A stretch of DNA of 27,521 nt from positions 1 through 27,521 of the forward strand of contig JAEYZH010000066.1 in the NCBI GenBank assembly GCA_023430685.1, in the 5' to 3' direction. A program made the translations under genes and the position numbers. Shown here piece after piece: positions 1 through 8,381 of the stretch. Each line of letters begins with the position of its first letter. Positions within the stretch are counted from its first letter, which is position 1. Source of the DNA: Pseudomonadota bacterium (GTDB lineage Bacteria > Pseudomonadota > Gammaproteobacteria > Xanthomonadales > Rhodanobacteraceae). The notes below the pieces were generated by a model. The model was not told the origin of the DNA and made no database searches. It was given only the letters and a program-made list of their open reading frames with translations.

Positions 1-742
1 GGTCCGGATCCGTGGCCGCCGAGCCGTGGTCGGACACCACGACGAGGTTGGTCGTGCGAGCGAGACCCCGCTTGTCGAGTCCATCGAGCAGGCGCGCGAG
101 CGCGTCGTCGACCACGCGCAGCGCGGCGTCGACTTCCGGCGCGTCGGGCCCGTGGCGGTGCCCTGCATGGTCGACCTGTTCGAAATAAAGCGTCAGGAAC
201 CGTGGTCGCCGTGCGGGCGGCAGGTCCAGCCATTGCAGGACGCGGTCGACACGCGCGGTCGGCGTCATCTCGCCGTCGAACGGCAACCAGTGGCCCGGTC
301 GCGCGCGCGCGATTTCGACATCGGAGCCGGGCCAGAACATCGTCGCGGTGCGCACGCCCTGCCGCTCGGCCGTGACCCACAGCGGCTCGCCACCCCACCA
401 TGCGGAATCGCTCGCTGACGCGCGCTCCTTGTAGACGAAGCGCTTGCCGCTGAGCGGATCCGTCATGCGGTTGTTGACGATGCCGTGGTGGTCGGGGTGC
501 AGTCCGGTGACGAGCGTGTAGTGGGCCGGGAACGTCAGCGTCGGGAATGCGGGCTGCAACCACTCGGCGCGCACGCCGTCATGCGCGACCTTCGCGAGCG
601 TCGGCGTGTGGCCGCGTTGCAGGTAGTCGCTGCGAAAGCCGTCGATCGACACGAGGATCAGCGTGTCGCCGGCCGGATCGCGCACGGGCCGGGACGCGCA
701 TCCTGACACCGCCACGAGGCACAGCAGCAACAACAGGCGCAT
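1..742 (-). CDS. Lipoprotein ectonucleotide pyrophosphatase/phosphodiesterase (alkaline phosphatase superfamily), 3' end off the window
   Basis: This is a metal-dependent phosphodiesterase or pyrophosphatase of the NPP type, probably acting on nucleotides or phosphodiesters in the periplasm or at the cell surface. The reading frame is open from an ATG at 742 to the left edge (247 residues seen), so the C-terminus is missing. A lipobox VSGC puts the lipidated Cys at residue 15. The superfamily metal and catalytic motifs are visible: DGFR with metal Asp34, TLTFPAH with the expected nucleophile Thr70, VDHAGH with Asp191 and His195, and VSDHG with Asp238 and His239. A GGGGAG ribosome site sits 7 bases before the start. 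It lies 105 bp downstream of the cupin gene on the same strand and may be co-transcribed with it. The family call is strong; the substrate is unknown. Confidence 0.88.
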   Translation of the reverse strand, partial: MRLLLLLCLVAVSGCASRPVRDPAGDTLILVSIDGFRSDYLQRGHTPTLAKVAHDGVRAEWLQPAFPTLTFPAHYTLVTGLHPDHHGIVNNRMTDPLSGKRFVYKERASASDSAWWGGEPLWVTAERQGVRTATMFWPGSDVEIARARPGHWLPFDGEMTPTARVDRVLQWLDLPPARRPRFLTLYFEQVDHAGHRHGPDAPEVDAALRVVDDALARLLDGLDKRGLARTTNLVVVSDHGSAATDPD

Positions 743-847
743 GCACGGACTCCCCGTTCGACCGGGACCCGCGATGATCGCGCAATCCGATGACGAATCG
801 CAGTACGTCCACGCCGGTGCAGCCGTCGAATCGACGCGCGATCTCGG

Positions 848-1444
848 TCAGGCGCCGCGCACGCGCGCGGGTCCGATGCTGCCTTCGATGCGCGCGACAG
901 CCGGCAGCGCGACATAGCGTCCGCCCTCGACGAGGTCGAAGTTGCGGTAGTCCTCGAGCAGGCCGCCATAGAGGTGCAGCGTCACCGCGGGCCGGCGACC
1001 GGAGAGATTGGTACAGCGGTGCGCGTGGCCCGTCGTGCCTTCGAACGCGCAGGACTGGCCTTCCTCGAGCACGGTGGTGCCGAGGAAGTGCGGTTGCCCG
1101 GTGGCCGGGTCGATCTCGTAATCGTCGACGCCGAGGCTGCCCTGCAGCACGAGTTCGATGCCCCAGAGGCCGGCATGGTCATGGATCGGCGTCGAATGGC
1201 CGGCCGGCCACGCCATCACGAGGCCGGTGTAGCGGCCGTCGCACTCGCGCTCGAACAACCAGCGCGTGAACGCATCCGGTTGCCGGTCGCACAGCGCGCG
1301 CAACGCGCGGCGGTCGCGCGGTGAATACCAGAGTGCATCGCGCAACCCCGCGTGCACGCGCTGCAGCGAATATCCGGGATTGCCGATGCAGTCGCGCATG
1401 TAGTCGCGGACACTGCGCGTGACGTCCAGATCGATCGGCATCAT
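848..1444 (-). CDS. Cysteine dioxygenase-like cupin (thiol dioxygenase)
   Basis: A cupin-fold, non-haem iron thiol dioxygenase of 198 residues that probably oxidises L-cysteine to cysteine sulfinate in the cytoplasm. The first cupin motif, PIHDHAGLWG, gives iron ligands His88 and His90; the third ligand is His142 in HAHRCTN. The second-sphere pair His157/Tyr159 sits in TLHLY. In FTRWL, Arg61 occupies the position that binds the substrate carboxylate in cysteine dioxygenases; mercaptopropionate dioxygenases have Gln there, so cysteine is the favoured substrate (inference). A Gly follows HDHAGLW where mammalian enzymes carry the cross-linking Cys, as in bacterial homologues. The start is ATGATG, so residue 1 or 2 may initiate; AGGGTG lies just upstream. 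The gene is divergent from the OYE-family gene across 243 bp in which I see no clear element. Confidence 0.85.
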   Translation of the reverse strand: MMPIDLDVTRSVRDYMRDCIGNPGYSLQRVHAGLRDALWYSPRDRRALRALCDRQPDAFTRWLFERECDGRYTGLVMAWPAGHSTPIHDHAGLWGIELVLQGSLGVDDYEIDPATGQPHFLGTTVLEEGQSCAFEGTTGHAHRCTNLSGRRPAVTLHLYGGLLEDYRNFDLVEGGRYVALPAVARIEGSIGPARVRGA

Positions 1445-1687
1445 TGGGTCACCCTGCTGCGTTCCCCCGCGGCCGGCACTGGACCACAGTCCTCGTTAAA
1501 GTCCCGCTAACCTGTTTCGCCGCGCTGCAACCGCCCGGAGGATCGGCGCGAGCAATGCGCTGCATGTCGTTGATTGATCGAAGCGCGCATCGTCGGTGCC
1601 ACGGCCGGTGTGCGAGTGGGCGGCTTCGCTGCGTTCATGATTCAATCGCCCGCGGCCCTCCGCGGGTCGAACCCAACAAGGAATGGC

Positions 1688-2746
1688 ATGCACCTGTTCG
1701 AACCCTTCGCGACCGGCGACCTGGTGCTGCGCAACCGCATCGCGGTTTCACCGATGTGCGAATACAGCGCGGTGGACGGCGTGCCCGGCGACTGGCACCT
1801 CGTGCACCTGGGCAGCCGCGCGGTCGGTGGCGCGGGTCTCGTGCTCGCCGAAGCGAGCGCGGTGTCACCCGAGGGGCGCATCTCGCCCGGGGATACCGGC
1901 CTCTGGAACGACACGCAGTGCGACGCATGGGCACGCATCGCCGCGTTCATCGCGGCGCAGGGAGCGGTCGCGGGCATCCAGCTCGCGCACGCGGGGCGCA
2001 AGGCATCGACCGATGCACCGTGGCGCGGCGGCGTGCCGCTGGCGCCATCCGAGGGCGGATGGACGCCGGTCGCGCCGAGTGCGCTCGCATTCGACGACAG
2101 GCATCCTCTGCCACGCGCGCTCGATGCCGACGGCATCGCGCGCGTGGTCGACGACTTTCGCGCGGCAGCGCGGCGTGCGCGCGAAGCCGGTTTCGGCGTG
2201 GTCGAGATCCATGCGGCGCACGGTTACCTCCTGCACGAGTTCCTCTCGCCGCTCTGCAACCGGCGCGAAGACGAGTGGGGCGGTTCGCTCGCGAATCGCG
2301 CGCGCCTGCTGCGCGCAACGGTCGCGGCGGTACGCGAAGCGTGGCCAGCACCGCGCCCGCTGTGGGTGCGCGTTTCCGCGACCGACTGGGTAGAGGGCGG
2401 CTGGGACATCGACGAGTGCGTGGAACTTGCACGCTGTCTCGTGGACGACGGCGTCGATCTCGTGGACTGTTCGTCGGGCGGCGCAGTCGCGCATGCGAAG
2501 GTGCCGGTGGCGCCGGGCTACCAGGTGCCGTTCGCAGCGCGCATCCGTCGCGATGCCCGCATCGCGACCGCCGCGGTCGGCCTGATCACCGATGCACGGC
2601 AGGCCGAAACGATCCTCGCGCGCGGCGATGCGGACCTCGTGCTGGTCGGACGCGAGTTCCTGCGCGACCCCTACTTTCCGCGCCGCGCGGCCGCCGAACT
2701 CGGCGTTGCGATCGAAGCGCCGCCGCAATACCGTCGCGCGTGGTGA
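1688..2746 (+). CDS. NADH:flavin oxidoreductase, Old Yellow Enzyme family (YqjM-like)
   Basis: An FMN-dependent ene-reductase in a TIM-barrel fold that reduces activated C=C bonds using NAD(P)H. The 352-residue protein follows the YqjM (thermophilic-like) subclass closely. VSPMCEYSA holds the redox-tuning Cys24 and Tyr26. QLAHAGRK follows, then EIHAAHGYLLHEFLSP with substrate-binding His175 and His178 and the proton donor Tyr180, and NRREDEWGGS. The C-terminal phosphate-binding part is GLITDARQAE...ADLVLVGREFLRDPYF. I chose the start at 1688 because AAGGAA lies 4 bases before it and the family begins at MxLFEP; an upstream in-frame ATG at 1574 would add 38 residues unlike the family. It converges with the Fsr exporter, 110 bp away. 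The physiological substrate cannot be read from sequence. Confidence 0.92.
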   Translation: MHLFEPFATGDLVLRNRIAVSPMCEYSAVDGVPGDWHLVHLGSRAVGGAGLVLAEASAVSPEGRISPGDTGLWNDTQCDAWARIAAFIAAQGAVAGIQLAHAGRKASTDAPWRGGVPLAPSEGGWTPVAPSALAFDDRHPLPRALDADGIARVVDDFRAAARRAREAGFGVVEIHAAHGYLLHEFLSPLCNRREDEWGGSLANRARLLRATVAAVREAWPAPRPLWVRVSATDWVEGGWDIDECVELARCLVDDGVDLVDCSSGGAVAHAKVPVAPGYQVPFAARIRRDARIATAAVGLITDARQAETILARGDADLVLVGREFLRDPYFPRRAAAELGVAIEAPPQYRRAW

Positions 2747-2852
2747 TGCACGCGGCCTTCGCTGCACCACGCCGGATTCCACGCAGGAAGTTTTCAAAAC
2801 GGAGCACGCGGGGACCCTCTTCGCGTTCGCTCGCCCTCGTCGCCGACCCTTA

Positions 2853-2877
2853 GCCCTCAGCCCTCGGCCCTCGGCCC
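2853..2877. repeat. 25-bp dispersed repeat, copy 1 (identical to 20125-20149)
   Basis: A GCCCTCRG unit in tandem (one CCCTCAG followed by two CCCTCGG). It is identical over all 25 bases to a stretch inside eno. Here it covers the last codons and the TGA stop of the minus-strand Fsr exporter (complement of TCA at 2857-2859), so the protein tail GPRAEG comes partly from the repeat. Only two copies are in this window; I believe similar strings are dispersed in Lysobacterales genomes, but that is memory and not a search result. Confidence 0.75.
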
Positions 2878-4128
2878 CGAGTCCCGTGGATCGGGCAGGA
2901 ACCACGCGACGAGGCCGATCACGGGCAACCACGCGCAGATGCGATAGACCGCAGTGATGCCGATCTGGTCGGCGAGCTGGCCGAGCAGCGCGGCGCCGAG
3001 GCCGCCCATGCCGAACGCGAAGCCGAAGAACAGTCCCGCGATCACGCCGGTACGGCCGGGAACCAGTTCCTGCGCATAGACGATGATCGCCGAGAACGCC
3101 GATGCGAGCACGAGGCCGATCACGATCGTGAGCATCGTGGTCCAGAACAGGTTCGCATGCGGCAGCATCAGCGTGAACGGCAGCACGCCGAGAATCGAGC
3201 CCCAGATCACGTACTTGCGGCCGATGCGGTCGCCGATCGGTCCGCCCGCGAGCGTGCCTGCCGCGACCGCCCCGAGGAACACGAACAGGTGCAGCTGCGC
3301 CGACTGCGCGCTGATCGCGAACGTGTGCATCAGGTAGAACGTGTAGTAGCTCGAGAGGCTCGCGAGATAGAAGTACTTCGAGAAGATCAGCAGGCCGAGC
3401 AGCGCCATCGCGACGACGACGGTGCGTCGCGGCAGCCGCGCGTGTCGCGCGGCCGCGTGCGCGGCGCGCTGGGCCGGGACCTGGCTGCGGTACCAGGCGC
3501 CGATCCGCGTGAGCAGCACGATCGCGACCAGCGCCGCGAGCGCGAACCATGCGACGCTGCGCTGGCCGCGTGGCATCACGACGAACGCGGCCAGCAGCGG
3601 ACCGATGGCCGATCCGATGTTGCCGCCGACCTGGAACACCGATTGCGCGAGACCGTGCCGTCCGCCCGAGGCCATGCGCGCGACGCGCGAGGATTCGGGG
3701 TGGAAGATCGACGAGCCCGTGCCGATCAGCGCGGCCGCGACCAATAGCATCGGGAAGGTATCCGCGCGCGAGAGCAGCAGCAGGCCGCACAGCGTGCTGC
3801 CCATGCCGAGCGCGAGCGACCACGGCAGCGGATGGCGGTCGGTGTAGATGCCGACGAACGGCTGCAGCAACGAGGCGCTGAGCTGGAACGTCAGCGTGAT
3901 CAGCCCGATCTGCCCGAAGTCGAGCGCGAACGATTCCTTCAGCAACGGATAGATCGCCGGCAGCAGCGACTGGATCATGTCGTTGAGCAGGTGGCAGGTG
4001 CTCAGCATCAGCAGGATCGGCAGCGCGGTCGCGGCCGCATCGGGCATCGGCGGCGCGGCGGCGTCCTGCGGTGATACCGGCGCGTCGGCGGTGGCGGGGG
4101 ACAAGGGGTTGGACACGCGGTCATCCAT
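2857..4128 (-). CDS. fsr: MFS exporter, fosmidomycin-resistance (Fsr) type
   Basis: A 12-helix major facilitator transporter of the inner membrane, 423 residues. It resembles E. coli Fsr along its length: CHLLNDMIQSLLPAIYPLLK in helix 1, ITLTFQLSASLLQPFVG, the block FHPESSRVARMASGGRHGLAQSVFQVGGN spread over helices 4-5, FSKYFYLASLSSYYTFYLM, GDRIGRKYVIWGSILG and YAQELVPGR. Fsr exports fosmidomycin in E. coli, but the native substrate is unclear. The N-terminus has about 30 polar residues before helix 1. The start at 4128 is chosen because longer readings (up to 4944) run antisense through the neighbouring gene. The last residues, GPRAEG, and the stop fall in a dispersed repeat, replacing the family's usual short polar tail. 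It is divergent from the TerB/DUF697 gene by only 42 bp. Confidence 0.9.
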   Translation of the reverse strand: MDDRVSNPLSPATADAPVSPQDAAAPPMPDAAATALPILLMLSTCHLLNDMIQSLLPAIYPLLKESFALDFGQIGLITLTFQLSASLLQPFVGIYTDRHPLPWSLALGMGSTLCGLLLLSRADTFPMLLVAAALIGTGSSIFHPESSRVARMASGGRHGLAQSVFQVGGNIGSAIGPLLAAFVVMPRGQRSVAWFALAALVAIVLLTRIGAWYRSQVPAQRAAHAAARHARLPRRTVVVAMALLGLLIFSKYFYLASLSSYYTFYLMHTFAISAQSAQLHLFVFLGAVAAGTLAGGPIGDRIGRKYVIWGSILGVLPFTLMLPHANLFWTTMLTIVIGLVLASAFSAIIVYAQELVPGRTGVIAGLFFGFAFGMGGLGAALLGQLADQIGITAVYRICAWLPVIGLVAWFLPDPRDSGPRAEG

Positions 4129-4170
4129 CCCGACATTATGCGGCCATCCCCTCGCGACGGAATCCTGCGC

Positions 4171-5121
4171 ATGACCGATCCGACCCTGACCGACCAGGAG
4201 CGCCAATCCATCCTGACCGTCTGCATGATGGCCGCGTTCGCCGATGGCAGCCACCACCGCGAGCGCGAAGAGATCCGGCGCATTGCCGAAGGCCTCGCGA
4301 GCGAGTCGGGCATGGACCTCGCGCGCATGTACCAGGATGTGCTGCTGCATCGGGTCAGCGTCGCCGACGCGGTCGGCGGTCTGCAGTCGCAGGCGGCCCG
4401 GCAGCTCGCCTACGAGATGGCGGTGTGCGTCTGCGACGCGGACGGCGTGCAGTCCGACGAGGAACGCGCGTTCATCGCCGATCTCGGCACCACGCTCGGC
4501 CTCGATGCGGGTGCGAGCCGGTCGTTCAGCGAGCGCGCCGAAGCGATCGCGGCGACGCCGGCTGCGGTCGGCGACGGCGCGCCGGTCGCCGCGACGTCCT
4601 CGCTGGACCAAGCTGCACTCGACAAGATGATCCTCGACGCCTCGATCCTCAACGGCGCGCTCGAACTGCTGCCGGAGTCGCTGTCGACGATGGCGATCAT
4701 CCCGCTGCAGATGCGCCTCGTGTACCGGATCGGCAAGTCGCACGGTTACGAACTCGACCAGGGCCACCTCAAGGACTTTCTCGCGACCGCAGGCGTCGGC
4801 CTGACGTCCCAGTACCTCGAACAAGCGGGGCGCAAGCTGCTCGGCGGGCTGCTCGGCGCGATCGGCGGCGGCCTGCTGCGCGGCATCGGCCGCCAGGCGG
4901 TGAGTTCGGGCATGAGCTTCGCGAGCACGTATGCACTCGGCCACGTCGCGCAGCGCTACTACGCGGGTGGTCGCACGTTCACGACGCAGATGTTGCGCGA
5001 CGGATTCCAGCAGGCACTCGGACAGGCGAAAGACATCCAGGGACGCTACCTGCCGCAGATGCAGGAGCAGGCGCGCAGCCTCACGCCGTCGAAGGTGCTG
5101 GACCTGGTCCGTCGCGGCTGA
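4171..5121 (+). CDS. TerB-like plus DUF697 (YcjF-like) protein of unknown function
   Basis: A 316-residue protein. Residues about 3-110 look like two TerB-type helical units, each with the acidic metal-type signature (AAFADGSHHREREEI and CVCDADGVQSDEERAFI). A short Ala-rich linker around 130-150 leads to a DUF697-like part (about 155-270) with LPESLSTMAIIPLQMRLVYRIGKSHG and a Gly-rich hydrophobic stretch (LLGGLLGAIGGGLLRGIG) that could dip into or cross the membrane. TerB domains are linked to tellurite and envelope stress and DUF697 to GTPase-associated membrane proteins; the function here is not known. ACGGAA 8 bases before 4171 supports that start over the ATG at 4138. It converges with a beta-helix gene, leaving 23 bp that hold the GC palindrome CCGGGCCCGG. 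Confidence 0.7.
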   Translation: MTDPTLTDQERQSILTVCMMAAFADGSHHREREEIRRIAEGLASESGMDLARMYQDVLLHRVSVADAVGGLQSQAARQLAYEMAVCVCDADGVQSDEERAFIADLGTTLGLDAGASRSFSERAEAIAATPAAVGDGAPVAATSSLDQAALDKMILDASILNGALELLPESLSTMAIIPLQMRLVYRIGKSHGYELDQGHLKDFLATAGVGLTSQYLEQAGRKLLGGLLGAIGGGLLRGIGRQAVSSGMSFASTYALGHVAQRYYAGGRTFTTQMLRDGFQQALGQAKDIQGRYLPQMQEQARSLTPSKVLDLVRRG

Positions 5122-5144
5122 GCGCTGCCGGGCCCGGGCCGGAC

Positions 5145-6590
5145 TCAGGCTTCGCTGTCGAAGCCATCATCGAAGATGCGGTCCGGCCCGCCGAGTTCGA
5201 ACGCGCCGATGTCGGTGCCTGCGCCGAGCGTGCGCTCGTACTGCACGCAACCCGAATCCGAGCAGGCGTACTGGCGTGCATCGGTCCACAGGCTGCGGGG
5301 GTTGTCGCCGGCGTCGATCGCGGGGCTGCCCGGCAGCAGCGCGTGGGTCCGGACTTGGCCGCCATTGTCCTGCAGCGGACCGAGCATGGGGTCGGACGCC
5401 AGCGTGTCAGGCGGCAATGGCAGGGTCGAGGCGCGCACGAGGTTGTGCCCGCCGTTGACGACGGCGCCGGGATGCCCGCCGATATCCGATTCCACGAGCC
5501 CGTCGCCCGAGGTGTTGCCCGCGACGATCGCGCTGTGCAACGTCGCATTGCCGGCGGCGAGGTAGACGCCGGCGCCGAAGTCGAAGACCGCACGGTTCGC
5601 GGTGACGGTGCTGTTGTCGAGTCGGACGGAGAACCAGCTGAACACGCCGCCGCCCGCACCGAGCGCCTCGTTGCCCGAGATCGTGACGTTGGTGAAGCTC
5701 GAGTTGTAGTACGAGGCGTCGCCGACATAGGCGCCGCCGCCGCTGATCGCGCGGTTGCCGGAAATCGTGCACTCGTCGATGCGCACGCCCTCGCGACCGT
5801 GCAGCCCGCCGCCGCGTGCATGATGGGTGCCGTCGCCGGACGCGGTATTGCCGCTGATCGTGCAACCGTTCGCGCCGGCAATGTAACGCGCGTGCACGCC
5901 CCCGCCGTCGGCATCCGCGCCCTCGGCCGTTGCGCGGTTGCCGCTGACGACGCTGTCGGAAAGGAACACCACGCCATCCGCCTGGATCGCGCCGCCGCGA
6001 GCCGGCGTCGTGCCCGTGGTCGAGACTTCGCAATCGGTGAGGCTCGAGGCGTGCACGACGACGTCGCCGAACGAACGCACGCAGCCGCCGCCGGACGCGT
6101 CGGCCACGCGGCCGCCGCGCACCTCCAGGTAGGCGAGTCGCAAGCGGCCGCCCGCATGGTGGAATGCGCGTCCCGCGAGGTTCGCGTCGATCGTCGTGTG
6201 CGTGTACCGGTTGCCCGTGATCGCGACGTACGCCACCACGCCGTTCGACTGCAACTCGCCCGAGGTCAGCGTGATCGTGCTGCACGCGAGCTGGCCGAGG
6301 TCGACGGTGTCGCCGTCGACCGAAGCGAGATAGGCCTCGCGCAGGCTGCCGTTGCCGCTGTCGTTGCAGTTCTGCACCGTGCGCACGGTGCCGCCGAGCA
6401 GCGGTGAGCGCAGGCTCGCGCTGCGGCCTTCCTGGTACGCGATCCAACGCGCGGCGGCGTTCACGCTGCCTGCGAGCGGGCCCTGCGGTGCGCCGATGGC
6501 GCCGCTGGTGGCGAGCACGGCGAGGATCGCGCCGGCGAGCAGTGCGTGTCGGGAGGTCGAAACGGGGGTCGCGTGTCGGCGGCGGCGCAT
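5145..6590 (-). CDS. Secreted right-handed beta-helix protein 1 with choice-of-anchor-like C-terminus
   Basis: An exported repeat protein of 481 residues. A Sec signal peptide (MRRRRHATPV then a hydrophobic core) is probably cut near residues 31-34. An N-terminal GSLREA element resembles the CSLREAI-type domain that opens many bacterial beta-helix proteins. Residues about 130-400 are beta-helix rungs with repeated ISGN and GGG motifs (CTISGNTAS, CTISGNRAISGGGAY, VTISGNEALGAGGGVF). The C-terminus reads LLPGSPAIDAGDN...TDIGAFE, as in the choice-of-anchor Q type, and ends in DRIFDDGFDSEA. A CSDSGC pair precedes this end. No catalytic residues of a known polysaccharide lyase are recognised, so an adhesive or structural surface role is as likely as an enzymatic one. 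The start was chosen for the signal peptide; its ribosome site is weak. Confidence 0.8.
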   Translation of the reverse strand: MRRRRHATPVSTSRHALLAGAILAVLATSGAIGAPQGPLAGSVNAAARWIAYQEGRSASLRSPLLGGTVRTVQNCNDSGNGSLREAYLASVDGDTVDLGQLACSTITLTSGELQSNGVVAYVAITGNRYTHTTIDANLAGRAFHHAGGRLRLAYLEVRGGRVADASGGGCVRSFGDVVVHASSLTDCEVSTTGTTPARGGAIQADGVVFLSDSVVSGNRATAEGADADGGGVHARYIAGANGCTISGNTASGDGTHHARGGGLHGREGVRIDECTISGNRAISGGGAYVGDASYYNSSFTNVTISGNEALGAGGGVFSWFSVRLDNSTVTANRAVFDFGAGVYLAAGNATLHSAIVAGNTSGDGLVESDIGGHPGAVVNGGHNLVRASTLPLPPDTLASDPMLGPLQDNGGQVRTHALLPGSPAIDAGDNPRSLWTDARQYACSDSGCVQYERTLGAGTDIGAFELGGPDRIFDDGFDSEA

Positions 6591-6687
6591 CGGCTGGGTC
6601 CATGCAGGGAGTCCCCCAAGCACAACGCCATTGCGTCGCGATCTCCGACATGCGCGTGCGAACGGTGCACGGCGCGGTCGGTTCGCG

Positions 6688-8019
6688 CTATGGCTCGAAG
6701 CCGTCCGCGAAGATCGCGTCGCCCGCGCGTTCGAGCGCGCCGATGTCGAGCAAGCCACTGGCCGGGCGAGGCATCGCGGCCCCCGGGAGCACGTGCGCCC
6801 GGCGCGGCTGGTACAGCGGGGGGAAGGTCGTGCCGGGCACCGCGTAACCCGGGATCGGCTGCGGCGAGGGATTGGCCGCGTCGACGAGGTCGCCCGCGGG
6901 CGCCGGCACGAGGTCGAGCTGCGCGATGTCGGCGAAGCCGGGAGCCGTCCCCTGCAGGGTGCCGATCCATTCGGGCGGAACGAAGGTCGCCGCGTCCGGG
7001 ATCCAGTTGTTGCTGCCGCCGACCTGGCGTCCGTTCGTCCAAACGGCCTCGACCGTGCGCTCGACGCGCAGGGTCCCGCCCGCGCTCGCATACAGGACGT
7101 TGTTGTGCGCTTCGACCGCCTGGATGCCGTCGAAGATGCGGAACACGGTCGCGTCCTCGCCCGAGGTGACGAGGATCGTGTTGTTCGCGAAACGCACGCG
7201 GCCGCGACTCTGGCCCGAACCGTCGCCACCGACGCGGATCACCGCGCCGAAGCCGGGATTGGTGTGCACGATCACGTTGCCGACCACGTCCTGGTCCTCT
7301 CGCACGAGATCGATCGACCATCCCGGTTGCTGGGTCGCCTCGTCGGGTCCGATCAGCTCGAGCTCGTGATAGGCGGCGCCCTCGAACCAGTTGTAGTGGA
7401 TCTCGCTGCGCTCGTGGCGGCTCTTGAGCAGGTTGCCGCCGTTGCCGTCGTGCACGTAGCAGAAGCGCATGCGGAACACCGAGCCCGGATGCGCGATCTC
7501 GTCGCTCTGGATGTAGAGCGGATGCTGCGAGGTGCCGTTGCCCGCGTCGTGGATCTCGCTGTACTCGAGCGTGAACGAGCCGGAGTACTGGTCGGTGCCG
7601 AGGATGCCGTGCGCAGGGCACGCATGGATCTCCGAATCGCGCACGGTCACGTCGTGCGCGCCCTGCAGGATGCAGCGCGAACTGCCGCCGGTGACTTCGA
7701 ACCCTTCGAACACGACGTGGTCGGACTGGCGGAACTCGACCGTGTTGGTGCCGCCCTGGATGTGCGGGCGCTGGCCCGCGACGCGGATGCCGCGGAACAC
7801 GACGGGATTGCCCGCACTGCCGCCATCGCCGGCGTCGATCACGACGTTGCCGGGGTAGGTCGCGTTGCCGTCGACCTCGACGATGTCACCGGGGCCGAGG
7901 TCGACCGCGGAGAGCAGGGCGCCGAGCGTCGTGTAAGGGCGCGACGGACCGACGCGGTACGTCGCGGCATGGACGGGCAGGCTGGCGAAGGCAAGGATCA
8001 GCACGAACATGCGCGACAT
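6688..8019 (-). CDS. Secreted right-handed beta-helix protein 2 (pectate-lyase-like fold)
   Basis: A 443-residue exported protein. The signal peptide MSRMFVLILAFASLPVHA is probably cut after residue 18, and AAGGGAG lies 5 bases before the ATG. The N-terminus differs from its neighbours: YRVGPSRPYTTLGALLSAV...PGDIVEVDGNATYPG resembles the opening of bacterial parallel beta-helix and polysaccharide-lyase-like proteins. Rungs follow (VVFEGFEVTG, VTVRDSEIHAC, LEYSEIHDAGNGT, SEIHYNWFEG, RFANNTILV, EAHNNVLY). The end is GLLDIGALERAGDAIFADGFEP, the same D-x-G-A-x-E plus tail as the other four. A carbohydrate target is plausible from the fold but unproven. It lies 97 bp upstream of beta-helix gene 1 on the same strand, and behind the 8216-8381 repeat element. 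Confidence 0.8.
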   Translation of the reverse strand: MSRMFVLILAFASLPVHAATYRVGPSRPYTTLGALLSAVDLGPGDIVEVDGNATYPGNVVIDAGDGGSAGNPVVFRGIRVAGQRPHIQGGTNTVEFRQSDHVVFEGFEVTGGSSRCILQGAHDVTVRDSEIHACPAHGILGTDQYSGSFTLEYSEIHDAGNGTSQHPLYIQSDEIAHPGSVFRMRFCYVHDGNGGNLLKSRHERSEIHYNWFEGAAYHELELIGPDEATQQPGWSIDLVREDQDVVGNVIVHTNPGFGAVIRVGGDGSGQSRGRVRFANNTILVTSGEDATVFRIFDGIQAVEAHNNVLYASAGGTLRVERTVEAVWTNGRQVGGSNNWIPDAATFVPPEWIGTLQGTAPGFADIAQLDLVPAPAGDLVDAANPSPQPIPGYAVPGTTFPPLYQPRRAHVLPGAAMPRPASGLLDIGALERAGDAIFADGFEP

Positions 8020-8215
8020 GGTGGCTCCCTTGTCGATGGATGCGCGCACTGTGCCGCGACCGCCGGCGCGAAACCGCCGACGGCGCCGCAGTTCGAAGTG
8101 GCGGCGATTTGTACACAATGCGCGAACTGTTGCGCGCGACGCGCGCACCGGGGCACGCAGGCGAGGATGGCTGAACGGATTTCTCACGCGCGCGGGGCAA
8201 AGGTGCCTGGGATCC

Positions 8216-8381
8216 CTTCTCCCGCTAGCGGGAGAAGGTGCCCCGCAGGGGCGGATGAGGGCGCTCTTGATCTTCGCGCGGTTCGTCAGGCCACGATTAG
8301 GGCAAGGTCGAGATCAAGATCAAAGTCAAGAGCGGCCCCCTTCTGCCCCGGCGCGGCAACTTCCCCCGCAAGCGGGGGAAG
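8216..8381. repeat. REPIN-like inverted pair of palindromic repeats
   Basis: The left arm (8216-8274) begins with the palindrome CTTCTCCCGCTAGCGGGAGAAG (8216-8237), then a GCCCC-GCA-GGGGC hairpin (8240-8252), then GCTCTTGATCTT. The right arm (8316-8381), read on the minus strand, begins CTTCCCCCGCTTGCGGGGGAAG, then GCCGGGGC, then GCTCTTGACTTT. The two arms align over about 60 bases with few mismatches and one or two gaps, around a 41-base centre (8275-8315). The layout of two REP-like units head to head matches REPINs. The palindrome types recall repeats common between Lysobacterales genes. As RNA it could form a long hairpin 3' of parE. No transposase is present here. Confidence 0.7.

Noticed and set aside
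1445..1687. A small gene or upstream extension in the gap before the OYE-family gene
   Set aside because: The in-frame ATG at 1574 gives residues unlike the family and has no ribosome site; the start at 1688 has one. Nothing else is supported in the gap.
4129..4944. Extension of the Fsr exporter to a 695-residue protein
   Set aside because: The extra part is antisense to the TerB/DUF697 gene and unlike any MFS N-terminus.
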